A DNA stretch of 64,000 bases from Flavobacterium croceum DSM 17960 (GCF_002917885.1 NZ_PQNY01000004.1:1-64000), one strand, 5' to 3'. Shown: positions 52,504 through 62,855, counted from the first letter of the stretch. Notes: a model not told the origin generated them from the sequence alone. Numbers and translations: made by a program.

Positions 52504-53481
52504 TTATTGATTTTTTTGCCAAATACAAGCCAAATTTCTTCCAAAAAGAGATTTTTCTTGAATTAATTGCTCTTCTATTTCTTTAAAATTTGAAGGTAAA
52601 TCGTGTTTTAATACTCCAAAAAAACCATACGAACGCGTACTTAGTAAAGTAAAATCTTTGAGTGTGTGCTTCAAAAAATGCAGCGAAATTCCATTTATTT
52701 CATCATTTACATTTGATGCTATTTGAATATCGGTTACACTCCAAAGCTCATTGGCGGTCATTCTTTTTTGAATAACATTTTGACGTATCAACTCATCGTT
52801 TATCAAATCGATATAGTCTTTTCTGTTTAATAATCGTTTTATAAACCGTTTTATTTTTTTAAAGAATATGTTGGTATTATTGGTTGTTAATTTTGGATTT
52901 TGTTTTTTAAAATCATCAACTCTTTTGGTGTATTCTTCTGTTTTTAAAAAATCGGAATTTGGATCTTGCAAATGAATAAGTAATCCGTTGGGGTTTAGTT
53001 TTTGGCTTACATCGTGCAAAAAAGTAGTTAAATCTGGAATATGATGCAATACTGATGATATAACAATTACATCATACAACTCTGTAATTTGTGTGATATT
53101 TCCGTTTATTACTTGATAATTAACATTCCACGTTTCTGCTTTTTTTTGGGCAAACTTAAGCATATTTGGCGATGTATCTAGAAGCGTAACTTGTTGTACA
53201 TAAGGCTTTATTTTAGTATTAAGTAACAATTCGCTACTAAGCCCTGTACCGCATCCTATATCTAAAACTTTAAGATTTGTACGATGAGTAATATACTGCA
53301 AACCATCTTGTACGAGTAAATCAAATTGTTGTTGCAAACTCTCCCACATATCTTTGTGCAAGTCGTCGTAATAATTGGCTTCAAAATCATGAAAAACTAC
53401 ATTTATTTTTTCTTGAAATTCTTTTACGGTAAGTTTGCTTTTGGTTTTTGTAAGCAAAGGTATAATTCTTGTATAACTCAT
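52504..53481 (-). CDS. SAM-dependent methyltransferase
   Basis: 325 residues. Motif I LKVLDIGCGTGLSSELLL, motif II VTLLDTSPNMLKFAQKKAE and post-II YDVIVISSVLHHIPDLTTFLHDVSQKLNPNGLLIHL, as in UbiE/COQ5-type enzymes. The C-terminal 130 residues are extra and unrecognised. Probably methylates a glycan or lipid-linked intermediate; substrate unknown. Confidence 0.86.
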   Translation of the reverse strand: MSYTRIIPLLTKTKSKLTVKEFQEKINVVFHDFEANYYDDLHKDMWESLQQQFDLLVQDGLQYITHRTNLKVLDIGCGTGLSSELLLNTKIKPYVQQVTLLDTSPNMLKFAQKKAETWNVNYQVINGNITQITELYDVIVISSVLHHIPDLTTFLHDVSQKLNPNGLLIHLQDPNSDFLKTEEYTKRVDDFKKQNPKLTTNNTNIFFKKIKRFIKRLLNRKDYIDLINDELIRQNVIQKRMTANELWSVTDIQIASNVNDEINGISLHFLKHTLKDFTLLSTRSYGFFGVLKHDLPSNFKEIEEQLIQEKSLFGRNLACIWQKNQ

Positions 53482-53491
53482 TAATAATGCG

Positions 53492-54565
53492 TTAGTTTAT
53501 TAATTTAAAATGATTTTCCACCATGCTTTCTAAAGAATAATGTGTAGCTATTAAATTTCTGGTATTTTGGTTTATGGCTAATTCCCCACCGATTACTTTG
53601 GTAAGTAATGCTGTAAGTTGGGTTACATTTTGAGCACAAAAAATAAATCCGTTTACACCATTTTTAACTACTTCTTCATTACCTCCAACATTTGTAGTAA
53701 TTACAGGTACATTGGCTGCCAAACTCTCTAGTATTGATAAGCTAAAACACTCCATATAAGTAGGTTGCAATAAAAAATCATACTTATGAAATAGTTGTTT
53801 TAAATTACTTACACTACCCTTAAAATAAATGTTTGTTAGTTGTAGGTTTTTACACATCTCCCTCAAAACATCTTCATATTCGCCTTCTCCATAAATATCA
53901 ATACTGCAATGATGCGTTATTTGTTCTGGAAGTTGCGACCATGCCAATAGCAAGTCTTGTATACCTTTGGAATACCGCAAATGTGACGCTACAATAAATT
54001 GGGTTGGGCGTAGATTTTGGCTTGTGCGTTCTACAATATCATCTATAATTACACCGTTGTAAATTACTTTGGTTTTTGGTGCTATAAAAGTTCCAAAATC
54101 GTGCAACAATTCATGTACTGTATATTGCGAAACGCCAACAAATGTGTCTATATATTTAGAATATAAAATGCCTTTCATTTTTTTTTGCAACTTCTTTTTA
54201 AAAGAATAGCCTTGCAATGGTCTTGGATTATGATCTATTGCAATAATCTTTGCAGCCGATTTTTGTTTTACTTTTTTATAAAAAGGAGTACATAACTCCA
54301 AAAAATGAGTGATGATGTAATCGTATTTTGTTTTTTCTTTTGTGAGATGCTCTAAAAAAGTGGCTTCAATACTTGTGTTTGGAGCAGAAATTATTGAAAA
54401 TGTAGTATAAAATCCGTGCGTTTCATTATTTGGAAAAAACCAATCAACAGCTACATCATTTTCTTGACATTTTTTGTTGAACTGCCAAAAAAAATAATCC
54501 ATACCACCTACTCTTTCTTGAAGTAGTTTATAATCACATACTATCGCTATACGTTTTGACTCCAT
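53492..54565 (-). CDS. Glycosyltransferase family 4
   Basis: 357 residues, GT-B fold. QFIVASHLRYSKGIQDLLLAW opens the second domain, and the donor motif is YMECFSLSILESLAANVPVITTNVGGNEEVV. The upstream GT-B-like gene overlaps its start by 19 bases. Confidence 0.9.
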   Translation of the reverse strand: MESKRIAIVCDYKLLQERVGGMDYFFWQFNKKCQENDVAVDWFFPNNETHGFYTTFSIISAPNTSIEATFLEHLTKEKTKYDYIITHFLELCTPFYKKVKQKSAAKIIAIDHNPRPLQGYSFKKKLQKKMKGILYSKYIDTFVGVSQYTVHELLHDFGTFIAPKTKVIYNGVIIDDIVERTSQNLRPTQFIVASHLRYSKGIQDLLLAWSQLPEQITHHCSIDIYGEGEYEDVLREMCKNLQLTNIYFKGSVSNLKQLFHKYDFLLQPTYMECFSLSILESLAANVPVITTNVGGNEEVVKNGVNGFIFCAQNVTQLTALLTKVIGGELAINQNTRNLIATHYSLESMVENHFKLIN

Positions 54566-55941
54566 TGAAATACAGTTTCTGCAATGCGTTTGCTAGTGCC
54601 TTGTAGTGGTTTACTTATTTGTAAATCTAATAATTTTTTACGGTTTTCAGAATCGGTACTTGGACTAGACAAATATAAATTTATAGCCTTGATTAATTCG
54701 TGTTCATTTTTTACAATTTTAGTAGCTTTTGACTGTACTACATAATCTATATGAACGTAGCCTAAAAAACGTTGGTCGTTGTACAAATTGTTCTCTTCAT
54801 TACCAAAAACAGTATTAATTACTGGCTTATCAAAACACATAAAATCTAAACTCATAGTAGACAGCATATTGATATTCAAATCTGTAAACTGCAAAATACT
54901 TTTTAAATCTACCACGTCTTCAATAGTAGGTATACGTTGCGACCATTGCTCTTGATGCGAGTTTCTGGCTTGTTCCCATTTTGGGTAATTCCACTTTACA
55001 AATGGATATTTTTTTACTAAAGAAGAAAATCTTTCGGGTGTTTCGGCGGGAGATGTTCGTATTAAAATATTTATATCAGGAATTTTTTTTGATACATAAG
55101 CCTCACAAATGGTTTCGATATACAACGCATCGTTTTTGCTTGTGGCTATATCTCCACAAGAGAAACACATGGTTTTTTTAGAATTATCGAGCTCAAATGA
55201 TTTGAAAAAATTTTCTTTGTGGCAAGCAAATCGATCTAGCACATAGGGTTCAAACTGAGGCGTTCCAACCACTTCTACTTGCTTGGCTTTTAGTTTTGGA
55301 TAATAGGTTAATAGCTCATTCTTCATTAAATCGCTCCACACCAAATAATAATTAAAATCTGAAGCCATTCTACCTTTTGAAGCTAAATTATCCCAACTAA
55401 AAATAAAAGTAGCAATTGGTGTATTTGTTTTTTGAGCAGCATAGGCAAGTGGTGCAATATACGGTGGCCGTTGGTGTGTAAATAAAAGCAAATCAAATTT
55501 TTCTTGCTCTAACAAATCGATATATTGCTTTGTAATAGGCTCTTTGCTAAATGTTTTTTGTTGCCAACGAGTGTAGGTTGTTATAGCGTTCTCTGAATGA
55601 AAATAGGGAACTAATTTATAAATTAATCGTGTGGCAATACCTCGCGTATTTTTTTGTGTAGAATAATTGGTTTTAAGATTATCTTGAATACCTAAATTAT
55701 CTTTTTTATGATTAAAAAGATGCGCAACTTCTTTTGCTTTTCTAAAAAACCAATGTTTAAATTTTTCTTGAAAGGCTTCGAGTTCTATAATTCGAACATT
55801 TGATTCTGGATAGACCGATGCTGGCAAAAATGAAAGTATAACTACTTCGTCAAACTTATTTTGTGATTCGGCAATACAATCGCTTAACACAAAATTTCTA
55901 TACCCAACGCCGTCTGTAATTACTATTGCTAATTTGCTCAT
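54547..55941 (-). CDS. Probable GT-B glycosyltransferase or glycerophosphotransferase-like protein, uncertain
   Basis: 464 residues, no signal peptide or membrane helix. Phrases such as TFIFSWDNLASKGRMASDFNYYLVWSDLMKNELLTYYP and VEVVGTPQFEPY resemble the linker and second domain of GT-B or CDP-glycerol glycerophosphotransferase-like proteins, and the C-terminal SMSLDFMCFDKPVINTVFG resembles a donor-site helix. I cannot name the family with certainty. Its position in the cluster supports a transfer step. Confidence 0.6.
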   Translation of the reverse strand: MSKLAIVITDGVGYRNFVLSDCIAESQNKFDEVVILSFLPASVYPESNVRIIELEAFQEKFKHWFFRKAKEVAHLFNHKKDNLGIQDNLKTNYSTQKNTRGIATRLIYKLVPYFHSENAITTYTRWQQKTFSKEPITKQYIDLLEQEKFDLLLFTHQRPPYIAPLAYAAQKTNTPIATFIFSWDNLASKGRMASDFNYYLVWSDLMKNELLTYYPKLKAKQVEVVGTPQFEPYVLDRFACHKENFFKSFELDNSKKTMCFSCGDIATSKNDALYIETICEAYVSKKIPDINILIRTSPAETPERFSSLVKKYPFVKWNYPKWEQARNSHQEQWSQRIPTIEDVVDLKSILQFTDLNINMLSTMSLDFMCFDKPVINTVFGNEENNLYNDQRFLGYVHIDYVVQSKATKIVKNEHELIKAINLYLSSPSTDSENRKKLLDLQISKPLQGTSKRIAETVFQWSQNV

Positions 55942-55955
55942 CTCGATTTAAAAAA

Positions 55956-56753
55956 TTAAGCTTTCGGCCTTAATTTTGTATGTATTTTTCTTAGAAGCTT
56001 TTCTACTTTTTTTACAAGAGCAAAGGTATACTTTTTATACATTGTGTAATGCACTTTTGCTGTACCTACAACCTTAAATTTTTGCAAATAATAATCAATT
56101 CTTTGGGTATGTTTTTCATTTTTACCATAAGCACGTGCATACCAAGTATGTACAGCAATTTGCTTGTTGTTAAAATAAATTGTATTTGCTATTGCATCGG
56201 GTTTCATTTGAGATTCTAAAAACAAAAACTCTTTACCCATTCTCCTTAACCAAAAATAGAAACAATAATAAGGTTCGTACAAACTATTTACGTCATAAGT
56301 AAAAGGCAAATTATCGAGTGTGTCATCAAATTCTTTTGGAATAATGTATTGATTTTTAAGCATTTCGTTTTTATTCCAAAGCGACTTAATTTCTTTAAAA
56401 TTCAATACCGAAAAAAAAGTATTTATAGCATAAGGATTAAAATTTCTGTGAGTAATTATACCACCATCTCGTATACCCGCTACCGTATAGTTTTTTTCTT
56501 GCATAAAACTTATAAGTTCAAAAACAGCATCTGTATTGGTAAAAACAACATCTTCATCTGCCATAATAAGCCAATCTATCGATTTGTTTTTGAGTTTTTT
56601 CATCATATACAAAATACTGTCTATTCCATGCATACCATTTGTGCCATCAATTACATACAGCGTTATGTTGGAAGGAAAAAGCGAAGCTGTTTTTTGATAT
56701 AAATCGAAGTTAGCCACCGTAGTAAGCAACGCTATTGACTCTTTTGCTATCAT
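55956..56753 (-). CDS. Putative GT-A-like glycosyltransferase
   Basis: 265 residues. N-terminal IALLTTVANFDLYQKTASLF, then WLIMADEDVVFTNTDAVFEL, where DED could be the metal- and nucleotide-binding DxD, and a His/Trp-containing end (NKQIAVHTWYARAYGKNEKH) as in acceptor sites. No family name assigned. Basic C-terminus (KKVEKLLRKIHTKLRPK) may contact the membrane. Confidence 0.6.
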   Translation of the reverse strand: MIAKESIALLTTVANFDLYQKTASLFPSNITLYVIDGTNGMHGIDSILYMMKKLKNKSIDWLIMADEDVVFTNTDAVFELISFMQEKNYTVAGIRDGGIITHRNFNPYAINTFFSVLNFKEIKSLWNKNEMLKNQYIIPKEFDDTLDNLPFTYDVNSLYEPYYCFYFWLRRMGKEFLFLESQMKPDAIANTIYFNNKQIAVHTWYARAYGKNEKHTQRIDYYLQKFKVVGTAKVHYTMYKKYTFALVKKVEKLLRKIHTKLRPKA

Positions 56754-56759
56754 ACTACA

Positions 56760-57965
56760 TTAGTTTATAAAAAGCATTTTATACATACCGTAAAAAGCAA
56801 TTAGTATAGTAAAAAGCATATTAAACGTAACTAAATTATTGTATACTTTGTTTTCGTTTTTAAACTCTGCATAATATAAAATGGCTACGATAAATACAGA
56901 AACTAACCATCTTGTTTCTACATACGAAATGATAATAAGCGAAAAAACAGCAACCATTACTGCTAAAATGATAGGAATATAATATTGCTTAATCCTTCTG
57001 TTTTTAAATATGTACAAACTAAGCGACATAACAATAAGTACAATGAGTCCTGTTTGTCTGATAGATTGTATAGATACGTCTAAAAAGTCTTTAAAAAACT
57101 CTTTAATGGTAAGTTTTACATCAAAAAACAAACCTTCAAATGTGGATTTTGGCAGTGAGTTTAAACCATGTTGTTTTAAATACGCATCGGTTTCTTCCCA
57201 ACTAGGATGCTGATGATTTTCTAGTTTTCCTTTATTTACAAGCAATTGTGCCAAGTATTGACGTTGATACCAATTGGACAAACCATTTTTTGGAGCTTGT
57301 TTATCATCATAAGATAAAGTATGATTTTGTTGCAATGAAGGCAAATGTAAAAGCAGTACAACCAATAACAAAACAAATGATTTCCAGAATGATAGCACTG
57401 ATTTGTCTTTAGAAAAAATGTAATGATGTACCAAATACAAGCTAAATACTATAACTGGTAAATAGATAACGACCATTTCACGTGTGGTAATCGCTATTAT
57501 TAATGAAGACAACATTAGATTTGGTCGGGTATTGGTTTTGTGTAGTAGTGTATAATATACTTCTGAAAAAAATAGGGTAAGCGATACAATAAACAAAACA
57601 TCATTGGTAGCCAATAAAAACCAACATGTAGAACTGTAAAATAAAAAATAGTAATAAAACAATTTATTTTTTACCCTAAAATATTTAAAGTAATACAGAA
57701 GTAACCCTATAAATAACAATACGTTTACAATACGCAACGTAATAAATGAGCTAAAAATAAAGCGAAAAGGATAGCACAAAAATAAAAGCGTTGGACAAGA
57801 TTTTTGTGCTACTACCGCATACCAACCTTGAGCAAACAATTTATCTAAATGATTGATAAACATAACTTCATCGCCACCAGCAGGTTTCGTACTAAAGAAA
57901 CTTAACCCAACAATAAATGAAAGTAAGGTAAAAATTTTAAAAGTAACTTCTATTTGTTTTTGCAC
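56760..57965 (-). CDS. GT-C-type membrane glycosyltransferase (GT39/ArnT-like)
   Basis: 401 residues with about ten membrane helices. After the first helix comes TKPAGGDEVMFINHLDKLF, the Asp-Glu in the first periplasmic loop that marks GT-C enzymes using lipid-linked sugar donors; later TREMVVIYLPVIVFSLYLVHHY. Likely adds a side-branch sugar on the periplasmic face. Lies two bases after neuC and six before the GT-A-like gene. Confidence 0.72.
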   Translation of the reverse strand: MQKQIEVTFKIFTLLSFIVGLSFFSTKPAGGDEVMFINHLDKLFAQGWYAVVAQKSCPTLLFLCYPFRFIFSSFITLRIVNVLLFIGLLLYYFKYFRVKNKLFYYYFLFYSSTCWFLLATNDVLFIVSLTLFFSEVYYTLLHKTNTRPNLMLSSLIIAITTREMVVIYLPVIVFSLYLVHHYIFSKDKSVLSFWKSFVLLLVVLLLHLPSLQQNHTLSYDDKQAPKNGLSNWYQRQYLAQLLVNKGKLENHQHPSWEETDAYLKQHGLNSLPKSTFEGLFFDVKLTIKEFFKDFLDVSIQSIRQTGLIVLIVMSLSLYIFKNRRIKQYYIPIILAVMVAVFSLIIISYVETRWLVSVFIVAILYYAEFKNENKVYNNLVTFNMLFTILIAFYGMYKMLFIN

Positions 57966-57967
57966 AA

Positions 57968-59095
57968 TTATTCTAAGGTATTAAACTGTTTTTGATGATT
58001 ACTATTCCAAAATTCTTCTGAATGTAGTGCTTGCAAAAATAAAGAAGCACTATTACCCTTACCAAATTCTGAATGTGATGCTTGGACATTATGCTTTTTT
58101 ACCGCTTTTAAGGCATCTAAAATATTGTGCAGGGCATAATCTGTGTTCAAAATATCGGCATTGAGTACTCTATTTTGCTGACGAGTACCAACATTTATAG
58201 TAGGAATTCCGTAGTAAGGAGCCTCACGAACACCAGCACTACTATTACCTATAATAAACTGAGCTTTTTTTAATAATGCTAAAAAATATTCAAATCGAAG
58301 TGATGGAAAAATTCTAAATCTAGCATTGGATTTTAACTTTTGATAAGCTTGCAGTATATATAGGCTTCCTAAATCGTTATTGGGGTAAATTACTATATAA
58401 TTGTGATCATCTTGTAACAATGCTTCCGAAAAATCATGAGCATAACCTTGCATATAATCCGATTCGGTAGTAACAGGATGAAACATAACTATAGCGTATT
58501 CATTAAAAGGAATTTGATAATAATTTTTGGCATCTTCCAAACTTGGTAAATTTGCCGAAAACATAATATCAACATCTGGCGATCCAATGGTATAAATTGA
58601 GCTTGGTAATTCTCCCATTTGTATCAATCTTTTTGCAGCCTCTTTATTGGATACAAAATGAATATGACTAAGCTTGCTTACACTATGGCGTATAAGTTCA
58701 TCTACAGTGCCCGAAAGTTCTCCTCCTTCTATGTGAGCTACCAAAATATTATTGAGAGAACCTACTATAGCTCCTGCCAAAGTTTCTACCCTATCTCCGT
58801 GAATAACAATTAAATGAGGATTTATATTTTTACAAAAATTCGAGAAGCCTTCTATGGTTTTGGCTAACGTTAAATCCATAGTGGTTTCGTGGGTATGGTT
58901 TTCAAAAGTATGTATATGAGCATAACCACATCGCTCTATTTCTATGAGCGTGTAGCCATACTCTTTTTGTAAATGCATTCCTGTAACAAAAATGTGTACC
59001 TCAAAATCGGGACTACTTTCTAGTATAGTAATAAGCGATTTTATCTTTCCAAAATCGGCACGAGTTCCTGTAAGAAATGCTATTTTTTTTGACAT
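57968..59095 (-). CDS. neuC: UDP-N-acetylglucosamine 2-epimerase, hydrolysing (NeuC/LegG type)
   Basis: 375 residues. GT-B-like epimerase fold: IAFLTGTRADFGKIKSLI at the N-terminus, VIHGDRVETLAGAIVGSLNNILVAHIEGGELSGTVDE in the middle, and FIIGNSSAGVREAPYYGIPTINVGTRQQNR near the C-terminus. It releases ManNAc (or a diacetamido analogue in legionaminic acid synthesis) from the UDP-sugar. With neuB and neuA upstream it makes a CMP-nonulosonate. The exact sugar cannot be settled from this window. Confidence 0.88.
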   Translation of the reverse strand: MSKKIAFLTGTRADFGKIKSLITILESSPDFEVHIFVTGMHLQKEYGYTLIEIERCGYAHIHTFENHTHETTMDLTLAKTIEGFSNFCKNINPHLIVIHGDRVETLAGAIVGSLNNILVAHIEGGELSGTVDELIRHSVSKLSHIHFVSNKEAAKRLIQMGELPSSIYTIGSPDVDIMFSANLPSLEDAKNYYQIPFNEYAIVMFHPVTTESDYMQGYAHDFSEALLQDDHNYIVIYPNNDLGSLYILQAYQKLKSNARFRIFPSLRFEYFLALLKKAQFIIGNSSAGVREAPYYGIPTINVGTRQQNRVLNADILNTDYALHNILDALKAVKKHNVQASHSEFGKGNSASLFLQALHSEEFWNSNHQKQFNTLE

Positions 59096-59131
59096 TTTGG
59101 GGTAGTAGTCTATTTTATGATAGATATTTTA

Positions 59132-59139
59132 CAAAAATA
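59132..59139 (-). promoter_or_regulatory. Possible internal -7 box before neuC
   Basis: Minus-strand TATTTTTG in the 103-base gap between neuB and neuC, about 37 bases before the neuC ATG. No -33 box; AT-rich sequence makes chance matches common. Confidence 0.25.
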
Positions 59140-59198
59140 AAAAATAAGAATGGTTTGAGTGTAGTATTTATAAGCTATTATTCTTACTGAACATACAA

Positions 59199-60236
59199 CT
59201 AAATTTGCTCAAAATCTTCAAAAGTTAGTTGCTCGTCGTTCGCTATGTTTCGAGTTGCCTTTTTACCTAATAATATATTAAAATGTTCTGCCAAAATTTT
59301 ACCCGTGCCTGGTCGTTTTACCCAAATATTTTCTTTTGTCAAAACTTCTCCTTTAGCAATCGGTTTAATACTACAAACGGTAGCAAATGCAAAATCTATA
59401 GTAACTTGTTCTTCGGGTGCAGGTTGTTTAGTACCTCCTCGCATTTGCCAAATTTCATGAGAGGATTCTATTAATTCTTTACACGCTTTTTCGTCCATAC
59501 TACATACAATATCTGGGCCTGTGCGGTTCATGTGGTCTGTAAAATGACGTTCAAGAATACTGGCTCCAAGTGCTACAGCTCCCAAGCACGCATTGTTGTT
59601 GAGGGTGTGGTCTGAAAGGCCAAATACTTTGTTTGGAAAAGCATTGTGCATTTGCATCATAGCACCATAACGCACTAAATGCGTAGGTGTGGGATATAAA
59701 TTTGTGGTATGCAACAAAGCAACAGGAATATTATGTTTGTCAAAAATTGCCACTGCTTTTTGTATGCTTTCAATAGTATTCATTCCGGTACTGAGAATAA
59801 CGGGCTTTCCAAACGAAGCAATATGCTCTAATAACGGGTAATTATTACATTCGCCAGAACCAATCTTGTATGCTGGTATATCAAATTTTCGTAATCTTTC
59901 GGCAGCAGCTCTTGAGAAAGGTGTAGAAATAAAAATCATGCCTTTGCTTTCAACATATTGTTTTAATTCCAACTCTTCGTTTTCGTTTAGGGCACAACGC
60001 TCCATAATTTCATAAATAGAAACATCAGCATTACCTGGAATAACTTTTTTGGCTTCACCGCTCATTTCATCTTCTACAATATGGGTTTGGTGTTTTACTA
60101 CTTCTACCCCTGCTCTATATGCGGCATCAACCATTTCTTTGGCTACTTGCAAAGAACCTTCGTGGTTAATTCCTATTTCGGCAATAACTAGTGGTGGATA
60201 TTCTAAACCTATTTTTCTTCCTTGTATCTCAAACAT
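59199..60236 (-). CDS. neuB: N-acetylneuraminate synthase family protein (NeuB)
   Basis: 345 residues. TIM barrel with [81 protein letters not shown] and GLSDHT, then a C-terminal SAF/antifreeze-like domain ([25 protein letters not shown]). Condenses phosphoenolpyruvate with an N-acetylated hexosamine to give a nonulosonic acid. NeuB, LegI and PseI are close; Neu is chosen only because of the neighbouring neuC- and neuA-type genes. Confidence 0.9.
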   Translation of the reverse strand: MFEIQGRKIGLEYPPLVIAEIGINHEGSLQVAKEMVDAAYRAGVEVVKHQTHIVEDEMSGEAKKVIPGNADVSIYEIMERCALNENEELELKQYVESKGMIFISTPFSRAAAERLRKFDIPAYKIGSGECNNYPLLEHIASFGKPVILSTGMNTIESIQKAVAIFDKHNIPVALLHTTNLYPTPTHLVRYGAMMQMHNAFPNKVFGLSDHTLNNNACLGAVALGASILERHFTDHMNRTGPDIVCSMDEKACKELIESSHEIWQMRGGTKQPAPEEQVTIDFAFATVCSIKPIAKGEVLTKENIWVKRPGTGKILAEHFNILLGKKATRNIANDEQLTFEDFEQI

Positions 60237-60275
60237 ACGTGCCTTAATTTTTAATTTTTTTAGTATTTTGAAATG

Positions 60276-60941
60276 CTATTCTTTATTTGCTTTTTGTAAA
60301 AGATATGCAGCATAATCAAAATCGTCTTGTGTATCTATATCTACTTTGGCATAAATATGATTTACTTCTAATGGATAAGCATTATCAGAAATTAGTATAT
60401 CTTTTTTGATAAGCGATGCTTTTGCAATGTAAAGCAACCCATTTTCGTAATACAAAGGCTCCAAATCTTGACTGCGTTGCCCTTTTGTATAATTGAATGA
60501 TAAAAACTGATTATCAACTATTTTGCCCAACTTTTCCCAAGAGCGAGATACTGTAAATAAACTTTCTAAACCTTGCTTTTGATATATTTCAAAAGCGTCA
60601 AACAATAAATTTGAAGGGCGTAATGGATTGGTGGGTTGCAATAAAACAACATGTTCTACATTATTAATAAATTCTAATGCATGTTTTAATGCAGAAACAG
60701 TAGGTTCGTTATTGCCCGATAATTCCTCTGGTCTATCTATAACTTTTGCATTATACTGCAATGCTATTTCTTTTACTTTAGAATCATTTGTAGTAACAAA
60801 AATATCATCTATAAAACTAAATTGTTTTGCATAAAGAATGCTGTGAGCTACAAGAGGAATTCCTTGTAAAAGCAAGGTGTTTTTGTTGGGTAATCTTTTA
60901 GAACCTGCTCGTGCTGGTATTATAACTATTGTTTTACTCAT
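60276..60941 (-). CDS. neuA: Acylneuraminate (nonulosonate) cytidylyltransferase
   Basis: 221 residues. N-terminal CTP-binding motif IIPARAGSKRLPNKNTLLLQGIPLVAHSI, then VVLLQPTNPLRPSNLL, and the metal-binding AKVDIDTQDDFDYA near the C-terminus. Activates the nonulosonic acid as CMP-sugar. Overlaps the upstream GT2 gene by eight bases; 39 bases separate it from neuB. Confidence 0.92.
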   Translation of the reverse strand: MSKTIVIIPARAGSKRLPNKNTLLLQGIPLVAHSILYAKQFSFIDDIFVTTNDSKVKEIALQYNAKVIDRPEELSGNNEPTVSALKHALEFINNVEHVVLLQPTNPLRPSNLLFDAFEIYQKQGLESLFTVSRSWEKLGKIVDNQFLSFNYTKGQRSQDLEPLYYENGLLYIAKASLIKKDILISDNAYPLEVNHIYAKVDIDTQDDFDYAAYLLQKANKE

Positions 60942-61845
60942 TTTGAGGCTTCCAATAAATGGGTGTTTCGGGTAAAGATAAAAATTTATTCATTTCTACA
61001 GATGAAAATCTATTGGAGTTCCGCATTAATTTTGGAAAATAAATAAACACATCAAAAATGGCTAAGCCTAATGCTAAGGCAGCTTTATAATCGCCTTTTA
61101 TTACTTTTATTTTGATTTGCATGTACATAGAATAGAGTATCTTTTTTGGGATAGACTGCCACGGGAAAAACATAAAATACAAAAACCAACCTGCTCGTAA
61201 ACTTCTTCGTAATCGAGCGGTATAGTCGGGTTGATGTTTTCTTGTAGCTACTTCAACCCTATGTTGTATTAAAATTTGGGGCGTGTATTGAATTTCTATG
61301 TCTTTTTTAAACAATTCATAAGCAGCAAATTCTTCTTCGCCATAAAACACAAACCATTCTGGATAATTGGGTGTTTTTTTCCACGATTCTAGGCGCCATG
61401 CGTGCCCGCAACCTACAAAACCTTGAACTCTTTTTTGTTGCTGGTTTGTATGTGTTGCTAAAAGAGGTTGTTTACTCCAAAAAATTCGGAAAGCCAATAC
61501 ACCACAATTAGGGTTAGTCGTAAAAGCTTTTTCTATTTCTTCTAATGGATTTTCAGAAACAAAATGAGCATCATCGTCTAGCGATATAGCAAATTTTGCT
61601 TGTGTTATTCCTAGCATTTTGTTTCTGCAAAAAATTAAGCCTTTTGATTTTTCGTTTCTATAAAGCTTAATTTTCGGGTAATTTTTCAGTACAAATTCTG
61701 AAGTTTTGTCAGTACTTCCGTCATCAAAAACAATACACTCTACATCTTCTCTTTGCAACAAATTATTTATTTTTTGAAGTGTAAATTGTAATTCTTCAAT
61801 CCTATTTTTGGTTGTTATTAATATAGAAAATAAAGGCTTTTGCAT
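60934..61845 (-). CDS. Glycosyltransferase family 2
   Basis: 303 residues, GT-A. FSILITTKNRIEELQFTLQKINNLL, DDGSTDKT, the metal site SLDDDAHFVSENP and the acceptor-side FYGEEEFAAYELFKKDIE. A membrane-associating segment (RAGWFLYFMFFPWQSIPKKILY) lies near the C-terminus. Overlaps neuA by eight bases and abuts the next GT2. Sugar unknown. Confidence 0.92.
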   Translation of the reverse strand: MQKPLFSILITTKNRIEELQFTLQKINNLLQREDVECIVFDDGSTDKTSEFVLKNYPKIKLYRNEKSKGLIFCRNKMLGITQAKFAISLDDDAHFVSENPLEEIEKAFTTNPNCGVLAFRIFWSKQPLLATHTNQQQKRVQGFVGCGHAWRLESWKKTPNYPEWFVFYGEEEFAAYELFKKDIEIQYTPQILIQHRVEVATRKHQPDYTARLRRSLRAGWFLYFMFFPWQSIPKKILYSMYMQIKIKVIKGDYKAALALGLAIFDVFIYFPKLMRNSNRFSSVEMNKFLSLPETPIYWKPQNE

Positions 61846-62855
61846 TAGTATTCTTTTCTTTCTTGTGGCGATAAGCCTTTTATTTTATAATAATAGTTCC
61901 GTATCCATTTTTGTTTGAACAAACGAGCAAATAATTTATTTTTTACAATATAAATCAATTTAGATTGTTTTGTATTGTTTTTATGTGCCGTGTATTGCAA
62001 CTCCTTATCTGTAGGTTGCAAGGTGTATTGAAGCATCCATTCTTCTATACTATTACCTAAATGATACGCATAATTATCAAACGTGGTAACGCGCCAATAT
62101 CCTTTTTTAAGAGGTTTTTCATCGAGGTAATTTTCTGAACCCGCACCCATTTTTGCCGCAATATATGATGTGTTTTCTTCAAAAATAGTTCTTCGGTAGC
62201 TTGCTACAAAATGACCCGAACCTACGCAAACTTTTTTATTTTTAAGTTGCAGTGTGAGTATTTTATGTAAATAATCTTTATTGTAATTGTCTTTCCAACC
62301 CAAACTTTTATAAAATGCTACAAGTGCTTGTGGATTTTGTGGAGTTTCAAACTTTACTTTTTTTGAAAATAAGGTATCAAAAATAAGGTTGTGCGCATTG
62401 GTTTCAAACATTTTAAACTGCGGTGTCAGTCCAACAACTCCTATATTGGAATGGCTATTAAAAATTTGAAATGTTTCGTGTTGCCAACCCGACAAAAACA
62501 AAACATCGCTGTCGGTAATAGTTACAATAGGTATATTGGAACCTGCTAAGCCTTTTAAAATGGCATTGAGTTTTCCAATATTTTCGGTATGAATTATTTC
62601 TTGTATTTTGTTTTGAGCATGAAGCTCGTTTAAATAGTCTAAAACTTCGTTACAACTTCCGTTATTAACAATCGTAATATATGTTTTTTGTGTATGTACA
62701 GTGGCAAAAATAGAGTTTAATGATAATTTTAATATGTCTAATGCTTCTTTAAAATATTCTTTCAAATACGGAATATATACCGGCATAATAATTTGATTAA
62801 AATACTCTTTGTCTTGGTATTCTAAATCTTTATTGGGGTTGTTTCCTACTCGCAT
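61845..62855 (-). CDS. Glycosyltransferase family 2
   Basis: 336 residues. GT-A-like: TYITIVNNGSCNEVLDYLNEL, IIHTENIGKLNAILKGLAGSN, and the metal site VTITDSDVLFLSGW. The C-terminal segment (GSENYLDEKPLKKGYWRVTTFDNYAYHLG) is an acceptor-side helix and strand. Overlaps both neighbouring GT genes by one base. Sugar unknown. Confidence 0.87.
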   Translation of the reverse strand: MRVGNNPNKDLEYQDKEYFNQIIMPVYIPYLKEYFKEALDILKLSLNSIFATVHTQKTYITIVNNGSCNEVLDYLNELHAQNKIQEIIHTENIGKLNAILKGLAGSNIPIVTITDSDVLFLSGWQHETFQIFNSHSNIGVVGLTPQFKMFETNAHNLIFDTLFSKKVKFETPQNPQALVAFYKSLGWKDNYNKDYLHKILTLQLKNKKVCVGSGHFVASYRRTIFEENTSYIAAKMGAGSENYLDEKPLKKGYWRVTTFDNYAYHLGNSIEEWMLQYTLQPTDKELQYTAHKNNTKQSKLIYIVKNKLFARLFKQKWIRNYYYKIKGLSPQERKEY

